Below are positions 12,925-22,567 of a stretch of DNA of 33,418 bases, one piece after another. The notes beneath the pieces were generated by a model. That model saw only the letters and a list, made by a program, of their open reading frames with translations. It did not search any database and was not told the origin of the DNA. The stretch's first letter is position 1; every line of letters starts with the position of its first letter. Source of the stretch: Protostelium mycophagum (lineage: Eukaryota; Evosea; Variosea; Protosteliida; Protosteliaceae); assembly GCA_002081555.1 (NCBI GenBank), contig MZNV01000278.1, positions 1 through 33,418 of the forward strand, read 5' to 3'. The position numbers and the translations under genes were made by a program.

Positions 12925-12933
12925 TTTGGCGCG
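12925..12933 (+). promoter_or_regulatory. E2F-like site in the divergent MFS/B9D2 promoter
   Basis: TTTGGCGCG, an E2F/DP-type core, lies 26 bp before the B9D2 ATG. The whole 226-bp gap 12734-12959 must serve both the transporter (minus) and B9D2 (plus). Motif evidence only. Confidence 0.3.
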
Positions 12934-12959
12934 TTACCAGCCTCATCACACAACATAAC

Positions 12960-13661
12960 ATGCCTTCCGTTCATATTATCGGTGAGATCGTCGGTGCTTC
13001 TGGCTTTCCCTCGAATGATTTATTCTGCAAGTGGGACATATCAGCGGACAAACGCTTCTGGGAGAGATTAGAGGGGGAGACAGAGGGACAGACGCAGACA
13101 GACACACCAACGGTAGAAGATTCATTTCGTATCAACAGTCCGTCAATTTTTTACCTTCAACATTGCACAACACCATCTGATGTTGCAGGATGGTGAATTT
13201 GCTGTTTTTGCTCATCCCTTGGACATACATTATCAAGCGAGCAGCATCAGCGGCTGGCCAAAATTTTCTTTTCAGATTTGGCACTCAGATTATTTCGGCA
13301 GGAGTGAATTTTGTAGGCAGAATGTGTCCAGATGACCGCTGAAGTCCACAGATGGGTACGGATTCTGTCACGTTCCAACAACACCTGGAGATTTTTCATT
13401 AGATGTCGCAACCTGGAGGCCACAAGGGACATTTTATGAAGAGCTGCGGCGTAAGTTTATTCGATGCATGACCACTTGTTGGAGCCGATAAAGTTGATGA
13501 AAACAGATAAATTCCTTGGAGGAGCACCACAACTGCGGAACCCTGAATTAGTCTCCTCAGGGGAGGATAGATACAGATTGAAGACAGTGACTATGGGAAC
13601 CATACATCTACAATTATCCATATTATTCAAAGATTTTCAGAGGCACGGAATACACTGGTGA
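12960..13661 (+). CDS. B9D2: B9 domain-containing protein 2 (ciliary transition zone)
   Basis: Four exons: 12960..13112, 13189..13303, 13352..13450, 13507..13661, giving 173 aa (human B9D2 175). The single B9 domain, a C2-like fold, is clear from end to end: H-I-I-G-E-I-V-G-A-S-G-F at the start, L-F-C-K-W, the E-G-Q-T-Q-T-D-T-P segment, W-P-K-F-S-F-Q-I-W, then G-Y-G-F-C-H-V-P, W-R-P-Q-G and the closing F-L-G-G-A-P-Q-L with D-R-Y-R-L. B9D2 works with B9D1 and MKS1 in the MKS complex that gates the cilium base. Its presence implies the organism builds, or recently built, cilia or flagella. It converges with Nup98-Nup96, the two stops being separated by 22 bp. Confidence 0.95.
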
Positions 13662-13683
13662 CAAACATCTGACTTCTCAATAT

Positions 13684-16600
13684 TTATCTCATCAAATTTA
13701 TGGAGAGGGCAGAGAGTTCCTGCATCAGTCTGATCCTGTGATCGTCGGGTATCAACAATTTGGTCAGATCACGCGAGACCTAAAGGCGATTAGAAAAAGG
13801 GTGGCATTGTTAGAAGAGTTCTCACGTCGAATGTGGAGGCTTGGCTTTGAGAGAAATACTTGTGGAAACTGACGAGACATTCTCCTAATTTTGTAGACAT
13901 CTCAGAGAGGCACACCTTCATCTTTCAGTTTTGCGAGAATCGAAATGTATCACCTTTTCGTCGAATAATCTCCTCTTTTCGCTGGGTATCTTGGACTTGA
14001 AAGAATTCTTCCTTGTTTGAATGAATCCAGAAAGCCGCACCACCAATGTCCTCGTCTGCTCGTATAAACTGAGAGAACTCTCAGCAGACTAGGAATCTTC
14101 AGTGAATATACCACATCAGAATATGAAACAAAGTCTCACGAGATGTCCGTCCTGTTGGAATATCGAGTGCTTTTCTACAATAACACAATAATCTAGATAT
14201 ACTCCTCCCTTATTCTCCCAATCTCTTATCATCTCCTCTTTCTCTCTCAATTTCTACACATTTCATCCTTTTTTTCAAATTGATCAAGACTCACCATGGT
14301 AAAGGTGATGACGTCATCATTGCGACCAGCGAGTATGAATTGTGGAGCGACAATAGATATTAACAAATTATGAGCTTCTTCGTATTCCCCTCCCCTTATC
14401 CTCTCCTTCAATTCTTCCACATAATCACCACGGTAACTCTCATGGTTGGCCTGACGATTTCATAAATAGAGAGTAAAGAATAATGATCGCACCTTCGCTT
14501 GGTGCAGCCATTCTTGAGGTAATTTATATTCCTGCAACAATATGTCTGCCCGCAATTCCACTTCCTGCGCATTTCTCGCAAGGATTTGCCTAATCGCCTC
14601 GTCTCTCTGCGGGGACTGATTGAGGTGTAGCAATACGTAAATAGACCAATACCAGAGGCCCTCAGATTCTAGTTGGGAAGCATAACCTATATGTATATCT
14701 TCCCCTCCCTCTACTATATTGTAGATCGTGGAGAGGCAACTGAATAGGTGCCAGCTCTGCTGGAAATCGACGGGGAAATGGGTGTGTCCTTGTGGTTGGC
14801 ATACTTTTCTGATACTGCCTCTGTACGTGGTTAGTTGACATCTCTCAGTTGGCGATTACTTGTTGGAAAAGAGTTTGAGTAAGTGATATCTTGTATCAAA
14901 TAAATGGTCCACTGAGTCGGGTGTGTCCTCTCTCTCTCTAGTGTGGTCTTGATAGAATGGCCATTCACAATGGTCTTTAGAGAATCCCATCGTAAAATTT
15001 GACAACACCTCTGCGATAAAGTCGTTCGACAAGCCACCAAACCAGAGGTAAACTGCAAAAGCACGAAGCCAGCCAAGATTTCTACAATAATCAGATGGAG
15101 ACATAAGAGCATTACGTACCCAACAACTTCGCTGACCCTCCCTGATAACAGTTTGTATAACTTTAATTTCTCTTGTGGGATGGTGTGAAGGACACCAGAG
15201 ACATCCCAATTCTGTAGCATCTTATCTGCCAATGATCTCGCTACCATATTGGACCCTCCTCCTTGTGACAACATCATACTTAGCCTCAGTAATCCATTCT
15301 CTATAGCCTAGTGATATTCAGTCGAGTTACAAAAGGGTGTCTCACGGTTTGACAAGCTTCAGATGGCTTGTGGCCTGACAAAAGAGTGAACAGGCGGGAG
15401 AATAAATTGTTGCTCTTCTCCGCTTCTGCGCGCACCTGTGGTCGCATGAGCGAAATATAAATATTTAAAAGAACACATGCCTCAGCCTCCAATTGATCTC
15501 TCAACCATAAGCTGAGAGCCTCTCTTCTGATGTACTGCTCCCTATATTGATACGTCTTCTATATGTTATTAATGTGTGCAATTATTACTTGTTTAATGAA
15601 AAGATGCTGTACGGTCAATGGAAGAAGAGAGATAGGGAAAATCGACTAAAACGGACCGAGTTACTGTCTTTCGGGTTCGCGCCGGCATTGGGGTGCCACA
15701 ATGCGTAGACAAGTGATAAAACAGATCTCATATTTCCTCCCACTGCCTTCGCCGCATTTGCATTATTCATCGCATTGGCAAAAGCATCGCGCAGGCGAAA
15801 ACCAAAACCACCTGTGTTTTCTTTAGATGGAAAAAGAGGAATATGACATACTCTCATCACGGTAGAAGATACTGTCTTCAAAATGGTGAGACAACATACT
15901 CTTCATGCTCTCCTTTCTTTTGGTCTTCTCTTCCTCATCATAATCGGTAAATTCCACCTAAAAAATAAATCACTTGAATAATAATAATGTAGCAATACTC
16001 ACCTTTTTTATGACGATATCGTGATGCCCAGCGTCCTTGTTTGATCCATTTCGATCCAGCTTTCCTCCCTTCATTGTTGTGGCAGGTCTCGTGATCACCA
16101 CTAATTTCTCGCCAATACCCCATCCCACTCTGAATGACCTCCCCATAAATAAATGATGATCTACAACGCTATCCAAGCCATTCTGAGAAGCTGCAAAGGG
16201 ATTTTCCACAGGTAAATCGAGGAGTTTAGAGAATTCTGCAAGCGTGAATGGAGGATAAGATGATGTACATACCATTGTAGTCGTATGGAGAACGGTATAC
16301 TCTGTGAGGTACCTTTCTTCTTGTGAACAAAGTCATCTTTATGATGAATCATGTGAGGAAATAAAAGAATGATAGAAACCGGAACTCACTTGCTGATACA
16401 GATCCGTCTTTTGTTTGCTTGTGAGAACATCAGGGATATGGGAACGGTCCAAAACTAGAGGTTTGGGTGTCTCTGTGTCATCAGAAGTTGTTTCTAATGG
16501 TGAAAAAGAACGGAAAGTTGGGAGAGAGAATGATCTCTCTTCCAGTTGGGGTGTCCTGATCTGTGGAAAAAGTGCCGCAGCCTTCGAAAATGAGCAAATA

Positions 16601-19600
16601 ACAACGCCGAAATGCAAAGTGGATGATGACTCAAGAAAATAAGACTGACCGTGGAATATTGTGCAGATGTGGGAGGGGGGAGATATTGCCTGGTAACAGA
16701 ATCATTGATGGGCTCATACTTATCCTCTATCCCACTATCCACCGCATTATCATCCTCCTACATTACCTCAGTACAAATAGAGAATGATATTAATGTGCCT
16801 TTTATTATGTTTTTTATTGAGAAAGCGAGGTGAATAGATGTTGTACCTCCCCTCCACTAGATTCACTCTCAGAGAGTCCCATTACATTCTGTCCTCTGCC
16901 TGGTGTTGATTTCACTTCAGTGATTTGTACGATCTGCATAATATTAATAAATCATAATCACCGATTCATATGTATTGCACAACTCATTCCTATGTGCCAA
17001 TGGCTCACCTTTGCGGGTTGTTGTGGCTTAATCTGTTGTTGTGGTCTCATCTGTTGTTGTGCTTGAGGACCGGGTGCCTCTTCTTCTTCATCATCGTCCT
17101 CCAGTCCGTATTTGGAGAAATGCTTCACCTTGAATGTCCAAATACCATTGGTACGATCATAAGAAACAAACTGAGCGCCGTGCTTCTTGTTGCTGTTGAG
17201 CAGCCTCTGTTCGTATTTGGAGAGAGAGGCATCACTCTTATCTCCACTCTTGGGGAATACGTTCTCCAGGGATACTGTGGCGGGCTTGTTTAATCCTGCA
17301 TGATAATAAAAATTTGTTACTAACTTTAGGATTAAATTACCTTCCCCTTCCTCAGGTTTGATCGATTCATCGGGGTAAACGGTCAATTGTGATGGCTCAA
17401 ATATGACTAATTCATTTATGTGGAGGCCTCTGACATCTGTCTCCCCGTGGAATTGCACAGATCCCATTCCACGTCTGGAAACCCTGAAATCACGAACTTT
17501 TGACAATTGTTCGTCGGTGTATGTTTCTAATTCAGTCAGAGAAGGGGTCAACTCATATTCAGAGTTCTGTATTCTGGGCAAATGTAGTACGGGCTTTGGC
17601 TGTAATAAAATGAGAATGAAAAATGGAGGTAAAAGGTACCTGGGGTGTTGCGTTTACAATGGGCGATGAGGAAGTGGTTGGGGGTCTTGCGATAGGTGTG
17701 GAATTAATGATCTTTGGGGATTGAGGAGCGGGGGCTGGTGTAAGTGGCACAGCGAGATCCACCACATCATTATCGATCAACAGCTTCCTGTTCTGTTTCC
17801 TGCTCACAAATAAATCTCCAGAAGCAGGTGAAGAAGGGCTGGATTCTTCAAATAAAGACTTGGCCGTGAAACTACGTGGCTTGATCTTGGCTCCGGACCT
17901 GGGTGTCAACTTGTAGTATAAATTGCTCGGTGTGGCTGCCTTCTTCTCTGAAACAGGGGTGATGGATGGCTGTTGGACTTGCACGGGCGGAATCTCAGGG
18001 AGAGAACCAAATGCAGGATCTTTAAGGGTGGCCGTGCGGCCTGCTTGAGGGGTGGTTGCGGAGGGGAAGAGGGGTGACGCAGCTGTTTGGAAGTTGAAAC
18101 TTGTGGAAGGTACTCCAAAACCTGTCGAAGGAGAAGTAAAGGAAGGGGCGGGGGCAGCACCAAAAGATGTGCCAAATGTTGGTGTGGTGGTAGGAGCGGG
18201 TGTGCCAAATGCGGGTGTGCTCCCAAATAATCCTAATGAGTCAGCAATCATGTCAACAGGGCCACATTTACCTCCTCCTGCAGCAGGAGTCGTCGAGCCA
18301 AAAAGAGGAGCAGGTGTGGATGCCGCTTGCCCAAAGAGTGAATTCGCCGGCTGAGTGCTCGGTGTGGAGCCAAAAGAGAAGGTTGGTGCAGGGGTTGTGG
18401 CAGGTGGCGTGGCGCCAAATCCACCAAAGGCGGGCGCCGGGGTCGAAGCGGGTGTGGAAGAGAATGAAAAGCTCTGAGTGGGCGCAGGTGCGGGGGTATT
18501 ACCGAAAGTAAATGCGCTTCCCGTTGTGCTGGCCCCAAACAAACCTGTTGAGGGTGCTGATGTTGTATCAGTGACCGCGTTTACACTCGTCTTCTTACTT
18601 GTGCCACCGAATGGGCTGGAGGAAGCCGCTGGAGTGCTCGGAGCCCCAAAAGGACTAGGAGTAGTGGCCGCGCCGAAACCACCAAAACTAGATGTCGCAG
18701 GTTGCGACGCTGCCGCACCAAAAGCACCAAAGGCAGGAGCTGGTGCTGGGGTGGCTGGTGCGCCAAAAGGCGAAGGTGTGGGTGCAGGAGCCCCGAAAGG
18801 CGAGGGGTTTGTTGTAGCACCGAAAAGACCTCCCGTGGCGGGTGTGGTTGTTCCAAAGGGGGAGGGTGTAGCACCAAAAGGACTTGGAGCAGGAGCAGCA
18901 GCAGGGGCAGATCCTGTCCATACTCCGTTCTGCCTCTTCGTTTGGTAATCTTCCCATCTCAGCTCATCAAAAGACTTTTGAGAATAGTGTGGCATAGAGG
19001 TGATGGCCTGTTGATTAACTGTGGTGGTGTTGTCTGTGTCCTGTGTGACCTTCCATGGTGGATTTCCTGTTTTCGATGAGAATCCTGAAATGATTTAATT
19101 AAATTTCGATACTAACCTGTTCCAGTAGTTGCTGCGGCTGGTGCGCCAAACCCAGCAGGCGCTCCAAAAGGGGAGGGTGTTGGTTGGCCAAATGTTGATG
19201 TTCCCGCGCCAAATGCCGTGGTCGAAGCACCGAAAGCTGGCGTAGTCTGACCAAAAGGTGTTGGTGTTGTTGTTGCACCAAAAACACCTGCGGCAGGTGC
19301 AGCACCAAATGTTGATGCTCCAAAAGCGGGTGTGGCTGCAGGGGCGCCAAAAGGACTTCCAAAAGTAGAAGTTGTTTGTGGATTTGTTTGACCAAACATT
19401 CCTCCTGTTGCAGCACCAAATGTAGGTGCTGGTGTTGAAGGAGCGCCAAAACCTGGTGTCTGACCAAATGGAGTTGAAGCCGGCGCCCCAAATGGTGAGG
19501 CAGGTGGTTGACCAAAAGCTCCTGGTGTTTGTCCAAAGGTGGGTGTTGCTGCTGGTGCTCCAAATGGTGATGGATTTGTAGTTTGTCCAAATGGAGTTGA

Positions 19601-19807
19601 AGGTGCTCCAAATGCAGGTGCAGGTGCAGCTCCAAATGCAGGTGTAGGAGCTGCTCCAAATGTACTTGCACCAAATGCAGGAGCAGCCCCAAATGGTGAA
19701 GGATTAGCGGCTTGTTGTCCAAAAGGTGTTGACGGTGCACCAAAAGTTGGTGTTGGTGTAGAACCAAATGGTGAAGGATTGGTGGTTTGTCCAAATCCCC
19801 CAAACAT
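13684..19807 (-). CDS. Nup98-Nup96 nucleoporin precursor with autoproteolytic site
   Basis: Twenty exons (19117..19807, 17640..19084, 17341..17599, 17009..17295, 16847..16933, 16650..16757, 16390..16581, 16273..16312, 16003..16235, 15852..15957, 15657..15811, 15346..15558, 15120..15307, 14860..15081, 14493..14820, 14295..14450, 14140..14253, 13954..14088, 13826..13915, 13684..13779) give 1714 aa. The Nup98 half has FG repeats (about 1-230 and 285-600, mostly P-F-G, A-F-G and T-F-G), a GLEBS motif between them (about 255-280, ending D-E-L-R-W-E-D-Y-Q) that should bind Rae1/Gle2, and the autopeptidase domain (about 713-858). The cleavage motif H-F-S-K-Y-G (bases 17105-17122) puts the cut at F858/S859. 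The Nup96 half starts S-K-Y-G-L-E-D-D-D-E-E-E-E, then R-G-Q-N-V-M-G-L-S-E-S-E, S-F-R-V-G-W-G, an alpha-solenoid including E-S-E-G-L-W-Y-W, and ends near L-I-P-D-D-H-R. It scaffolds the pore Y-complex. Domain order matches animals and fungi. Confidence 0.97.
17296..17340 (-). other. stop-free 45-bp intron (3n) in Nup98-Nup96
   Basis: GTAATT...TGCAG, 45 bp with no in-frame stop, so reading straight through gives a longer protein. I call it an intron because the flanks join in phase and the insert breaks the autopeptidase domain. Retention would add 15 residues just where the domain is conserved. Confidence 0.75.
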
Positions 19808-19872
19808 GATTATGGATTGGGACGATCTGATCTGATCTTGTGCGGGGAAAGTGGAAGAACAAAGCCAATTCT

Positions 19873-19896
19873 TTTTCCCGGCATTTTCCCGGAAAA
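19873..19896. promoter_or_regulatory. paired TTTTCCCGG motifs upstream of Nup98-Nup96
   Basis: TTTTCCCGG occurs at 19873-19881 and again at 19884-19892, and the second lies in the 13-bp palindrome TTTTCCCGGAAAA. They are 66-89 bp before the Nup98-Nup96 ATG. They resemble E2F half-sites; no factor is proven. Confidence 0.35.
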
Positions 19897-20279
19897 CGCA
19901 CACAGCTCGCAAGCGCACGATTACGATTTTAAAAAGGACTTATAAGCTCAAGACCATACCCCCCACAAAATCCTCATCCGATAAACCAAAAGCATTGTGA
20001 TTAGAAACTTGTGATACGGCTTAGCATTGTTGTACCGCGTAGACTTTGTTCTGCTCATCCTTCTTGCCCTTGCCATCTTTGCAGTCACTCTTGGCCAAAC
20101 GAAAACAAACTTCACATGCTTTCAGGCATCATCAACTTCTTACACCATTGTGGCTGAGTGAACCACCAAACCAATGGCGGATCACGAGAGTTGAGTGGCT
20201 GAAATAATGATATAATAAATTGTATTAAATGTTGGTTATTTTGCTATTTCCCCTTTTCCTAAGGGGATTTTGATTGCAA
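19897..20279. other. intergenic DNA, no gene seen
   Basis: The left part of the 799-bp gap between the divergent Nup98-Nup96 and Arl1 genes. A minus-strand frame of about 34 codons near 20050-20155 is cysteine- and lysine-bearing but has no start or family match. The stretch around 20200-20240 is AT-rich. Confidence 0.45.
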
Positions 20280-20511
20280 TTTGGTGGTTTTATCTGCCAT
20301 CCTGAAGTTTTTGGTGTTGAGGCTATCTGTAAATTTCTTGACAGTGGTCAGGCAGTGCAATTTCTAAGGCTGTGAGAATGGCAAGTAATTCTGGATTTGT
20401 TAAATCTGCAGTACCATGTACTTGAAATACCGTGGTTGATTCTTTGTCATTTCCTGATCATGTTGCACTGATCATAGTGCAATCTCCATGTTGTGATTTA
20501 CACTTACTCAT
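20280..20511 (-). mobile_element. decayed RNase H-like retroelement remnant
   Basis: Read on the minus strand, this segment encodes a patch N-P-E-L-L-A-I-L-T-A-L-E-I-A followed about eight residues later by E-I-Y and an aspartate region. That spacing and the E-L-x-A-x-x-x-A-L helix are what one sees in the RNase H domain of retroelements. Whether it came from a LINE-type or an LTR-type element cannot be told. It is a fossil: broken in about two places, no reverse transcriptase or terminal repeats are visible beside it. The frame stays loosely open toward the Arl1 start, so the piece may once have been longer. Confidence 0.4.
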
Positions 20512-20606
20512 TTGAATAAAACGAAAACGACGTTGCAATTTATTTCTTTTCGCCAAAAAATCCGAAGAACGATTTGCAAACCACATCCATCGAACGACGG
20601 CACGAT

Positions 20607-21542
20607 ATGGGTATTTGTTCTGTGCTTTCAAAATTTAGAAGAACAAATCGAATGGACTCTAACATGCTAAGGAAATCTCTTTTCCTCCCTCTTTGGAAGA
20701 CTCTTTGGGAGTAAGGACATGAGAATACTCATTCTTGGTTTAGACGGTAAGGGTAACTCATCTGACATTTGGTTAATCATTAAAAGGAGCTGGAAAAACA
20801 ACCATCTTGTATAAGCTTCAATGTGGTGAGGTCGTCACAACCATACCAAGTAAGTTGTTCTTTAGTCCTCTTTTAGAGGTTTAAACTGAGCTTCCATACT
20901 GAGGATCATTCAGCTATTGGATTCAATGTCGAGAGTGTCACATATAAGAACATCAAGTTTCAAGGTGAGTGAAACAAAAATTAACCATAAAATATTCATT
21001 CCACTCCAGTGTGGGATCTAGGAGGACAAACAAGTATTCGGTCAGTCATCTGTGAAATCTTTCATCATCTGTGAGATCGTGTGAGATTAATTGTTTCAGG
21101 CCTTACTGGAGGTGCTACTATGCGAATACAAATGCGATCATCTACGTTATAGACAGTGCGGATACAGAACGACTTAGCATCTCTAAAGAAGAGCTGCTCA
21201 CGATGCTCGAGGTAACAGAAATCTCATCTCCCGATCCTCTGAACATCATCAGGAAGAGGAACTGAAAGATGCCTGTCTTCTTATATTTGCAAATAAACAA
21301 GACCTACCTGGTGCTGTCCCTGAGGCTCAAGTGAGTCCTTTAAAGCACAAAATCGAATTCTGAGCTAGTTAGATTTCTGAGTTGCTGGGGCTGTCCACAC
21401 TGAAGAATCGACAATGGGCAATACACAAAACCTCTGCAATCAAAGGAGAGGGCATCTATGAAGGATTAGACTGGTAGGTCTTTTAGAAGGGTATCGCCTG
21501 ATCAATTATTGCAGGCTGGTGAACGCGTTGAAGGGAATGTGA
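20607..21542 (+). CDS. ARL1: ADP-ribosylation factor-like GTPase 1
   Basis: Nine exons: 20607..20610, 20672..20746, 20787..20849, 20914..20964, 21010..21040, 21100..21211, 21253..21330, 21373..21473, 21515..21542, giving 180 aa (human Arl1 181). Arl1 recruits GRIP-domain golgins to the trans-Golgi. The rebuilt N-terminus [10 protein letters not shown] carries glycine 2 for myristoylation. G1 is G-L-D-G-A-G-K-T-T, then T-I-P-T-I-G-F-N-V-E (switch 1), W-D-L-G-G-Q-T (switch 2), N-K-Q-D and T-S-A. The [10 protein letters not shown] segment is the Arl1/Arf hallmark. The first coding exon is only ATGG; its intron is 61 bp. Faces the Ras gene with a 62-bp gap between stops. Confidence 0.95.
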
Positions 21543-21604
21543 GAAGGAAACAAAAGAATGAAAAGACTATTGGATTGTATACTATTTAATTATTTCAAGT
21601 AGAA

Positions 21605-22403
21605 TCACATGGTGACGCACTCCTTCTTCTTTCCCTTTTTGCTTTTCTTCTGTGTGTCTGGATGAGCAGTTCTCCATTTTTTGATCATCCTCACCAAAGC
21701 GAAAAACACCTAAAGAAGTAAACGCCAGAAAATGATATTGGACATCACCTCGTCAACACCATCTCCCGTCTTGGCGGAAGTCTCTATATAAGGAAATCCC
21801 CAACTTTCGGCGACCTTCTTTACTTCCTCTTCTTGAACCTGCAGCATTTCAGGACGACCGTCAGAGATGTCATCATGACGCTCACTTGTCTTTCGTCGAT
21901 GAGATCCTTCTTGTTACCAACAAGAACGGCTGGGAACTAAAATGCGTTAAAAAAGGGATAGAGAGACGACGTACCCCGGTGTCCTCATTCTTCATGCGGA
22001 GAACATCTGTTCGGACTTGACGGAGACTTTCTAAAGAAGCTCGCGAGGTTAAACTGAAAACGATGACAAACCCCTCCGCACTTTTCATGTATTGGTCACG
22101 AAGAGATTTGTATTCCTCCTGTAGAGAAAAATTGAGTCCCATGGAGGTCTTCAAAATGACATCACCTGTCCTGCAGTGTCCATAATGTCAAGAGTACACG
22201 CTCCGTTATCAATCTCCACATTCTTTCTGTAAGAATCCTCGATGGTTGGGTCTAAAGGGTGTGAGAGATCACCACGTCTTTCCTTTCTACATAAAGATAT
22301 ACCCACCATACTTCTCTATGAAAGAACCCTGTATGAATCGGACGGTCAGTGCCGACTTTCCCACGGCACCAGAACCGATAACAGTGATTCTAAATTCATT
22401 CAT
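21605..22403 (-). CDS. Ras-family small GTPase with CaaX box
   Basis: Six exons: 22307..22403, 22166..22251, 21975..22118, 21886..21936, 21749..21838, 21605..21709, giving 190 aa. Motifs: P-loop G-S-G-A-V-G-K-S with the Gly12 equivalent kept, effector loop Y-D-P-T-I-E-D-S-Y, switch 2 D-T-A-G-Q-E-E-Y with Gln61 kept, N-K-K-D-L and E-T-S-A-K. The tail is a lysine-rich stretch ending C-V-T-M, a CaaX box (Met should direct farnesylation), so the protein should sit on the plasma membrane. Sequence lies between Ras and Rap; I cannot assign a subgroup. It shares a 164-bp divergent promoter region with the synaptojanin-like gene, whose substrate lipids often act downstream of Ras, but that link is only suggestive. 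Confidence 0.94.
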
Positions 22404-22567
22404 GGTAGTACAGAGGCGCGTGATGCGAGGTTAGAAATGAATTATTCGTGTCGTTCCAATGCCGTACTCAAAATCTCTCATCAAAGATCGTTATCCGAAG
22501 GGATCGAACCCTGGTCGCAAACCACCGGAACAACTAATGCATCACCGCCACATTTTCGAAGAGAAAC

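Noticed and set aside
18478-18948. Long antisense ORF (156 codons) rich in Gly, Ala and Pro opposite Nup98.
   Set aside because: It is the mirror of the FG-repeat low-complexity sequence, as are the Leu/His-rich frame at 19099-19803 and the Gly-rich frame opposite the synaptojanin tail at 25562-26020.
20050-20155. Small Cys/Lys-bearing frame on the minus strand in the Nup98/Arl1 gap.
   Set aside because: About 34 codons, no start codon, no recognisable zinc-binding spacing or splice support.
22490-22530. Possible tRNA on the minus strand (GGTTCGATCCC looks like a pol III B box).
   Set aside because: No matching A box, anticodon arm or acceptor stem could be folded around it; the T-stem itself has a mismatch. 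It lies in the Ras/synaptojanin promoter.
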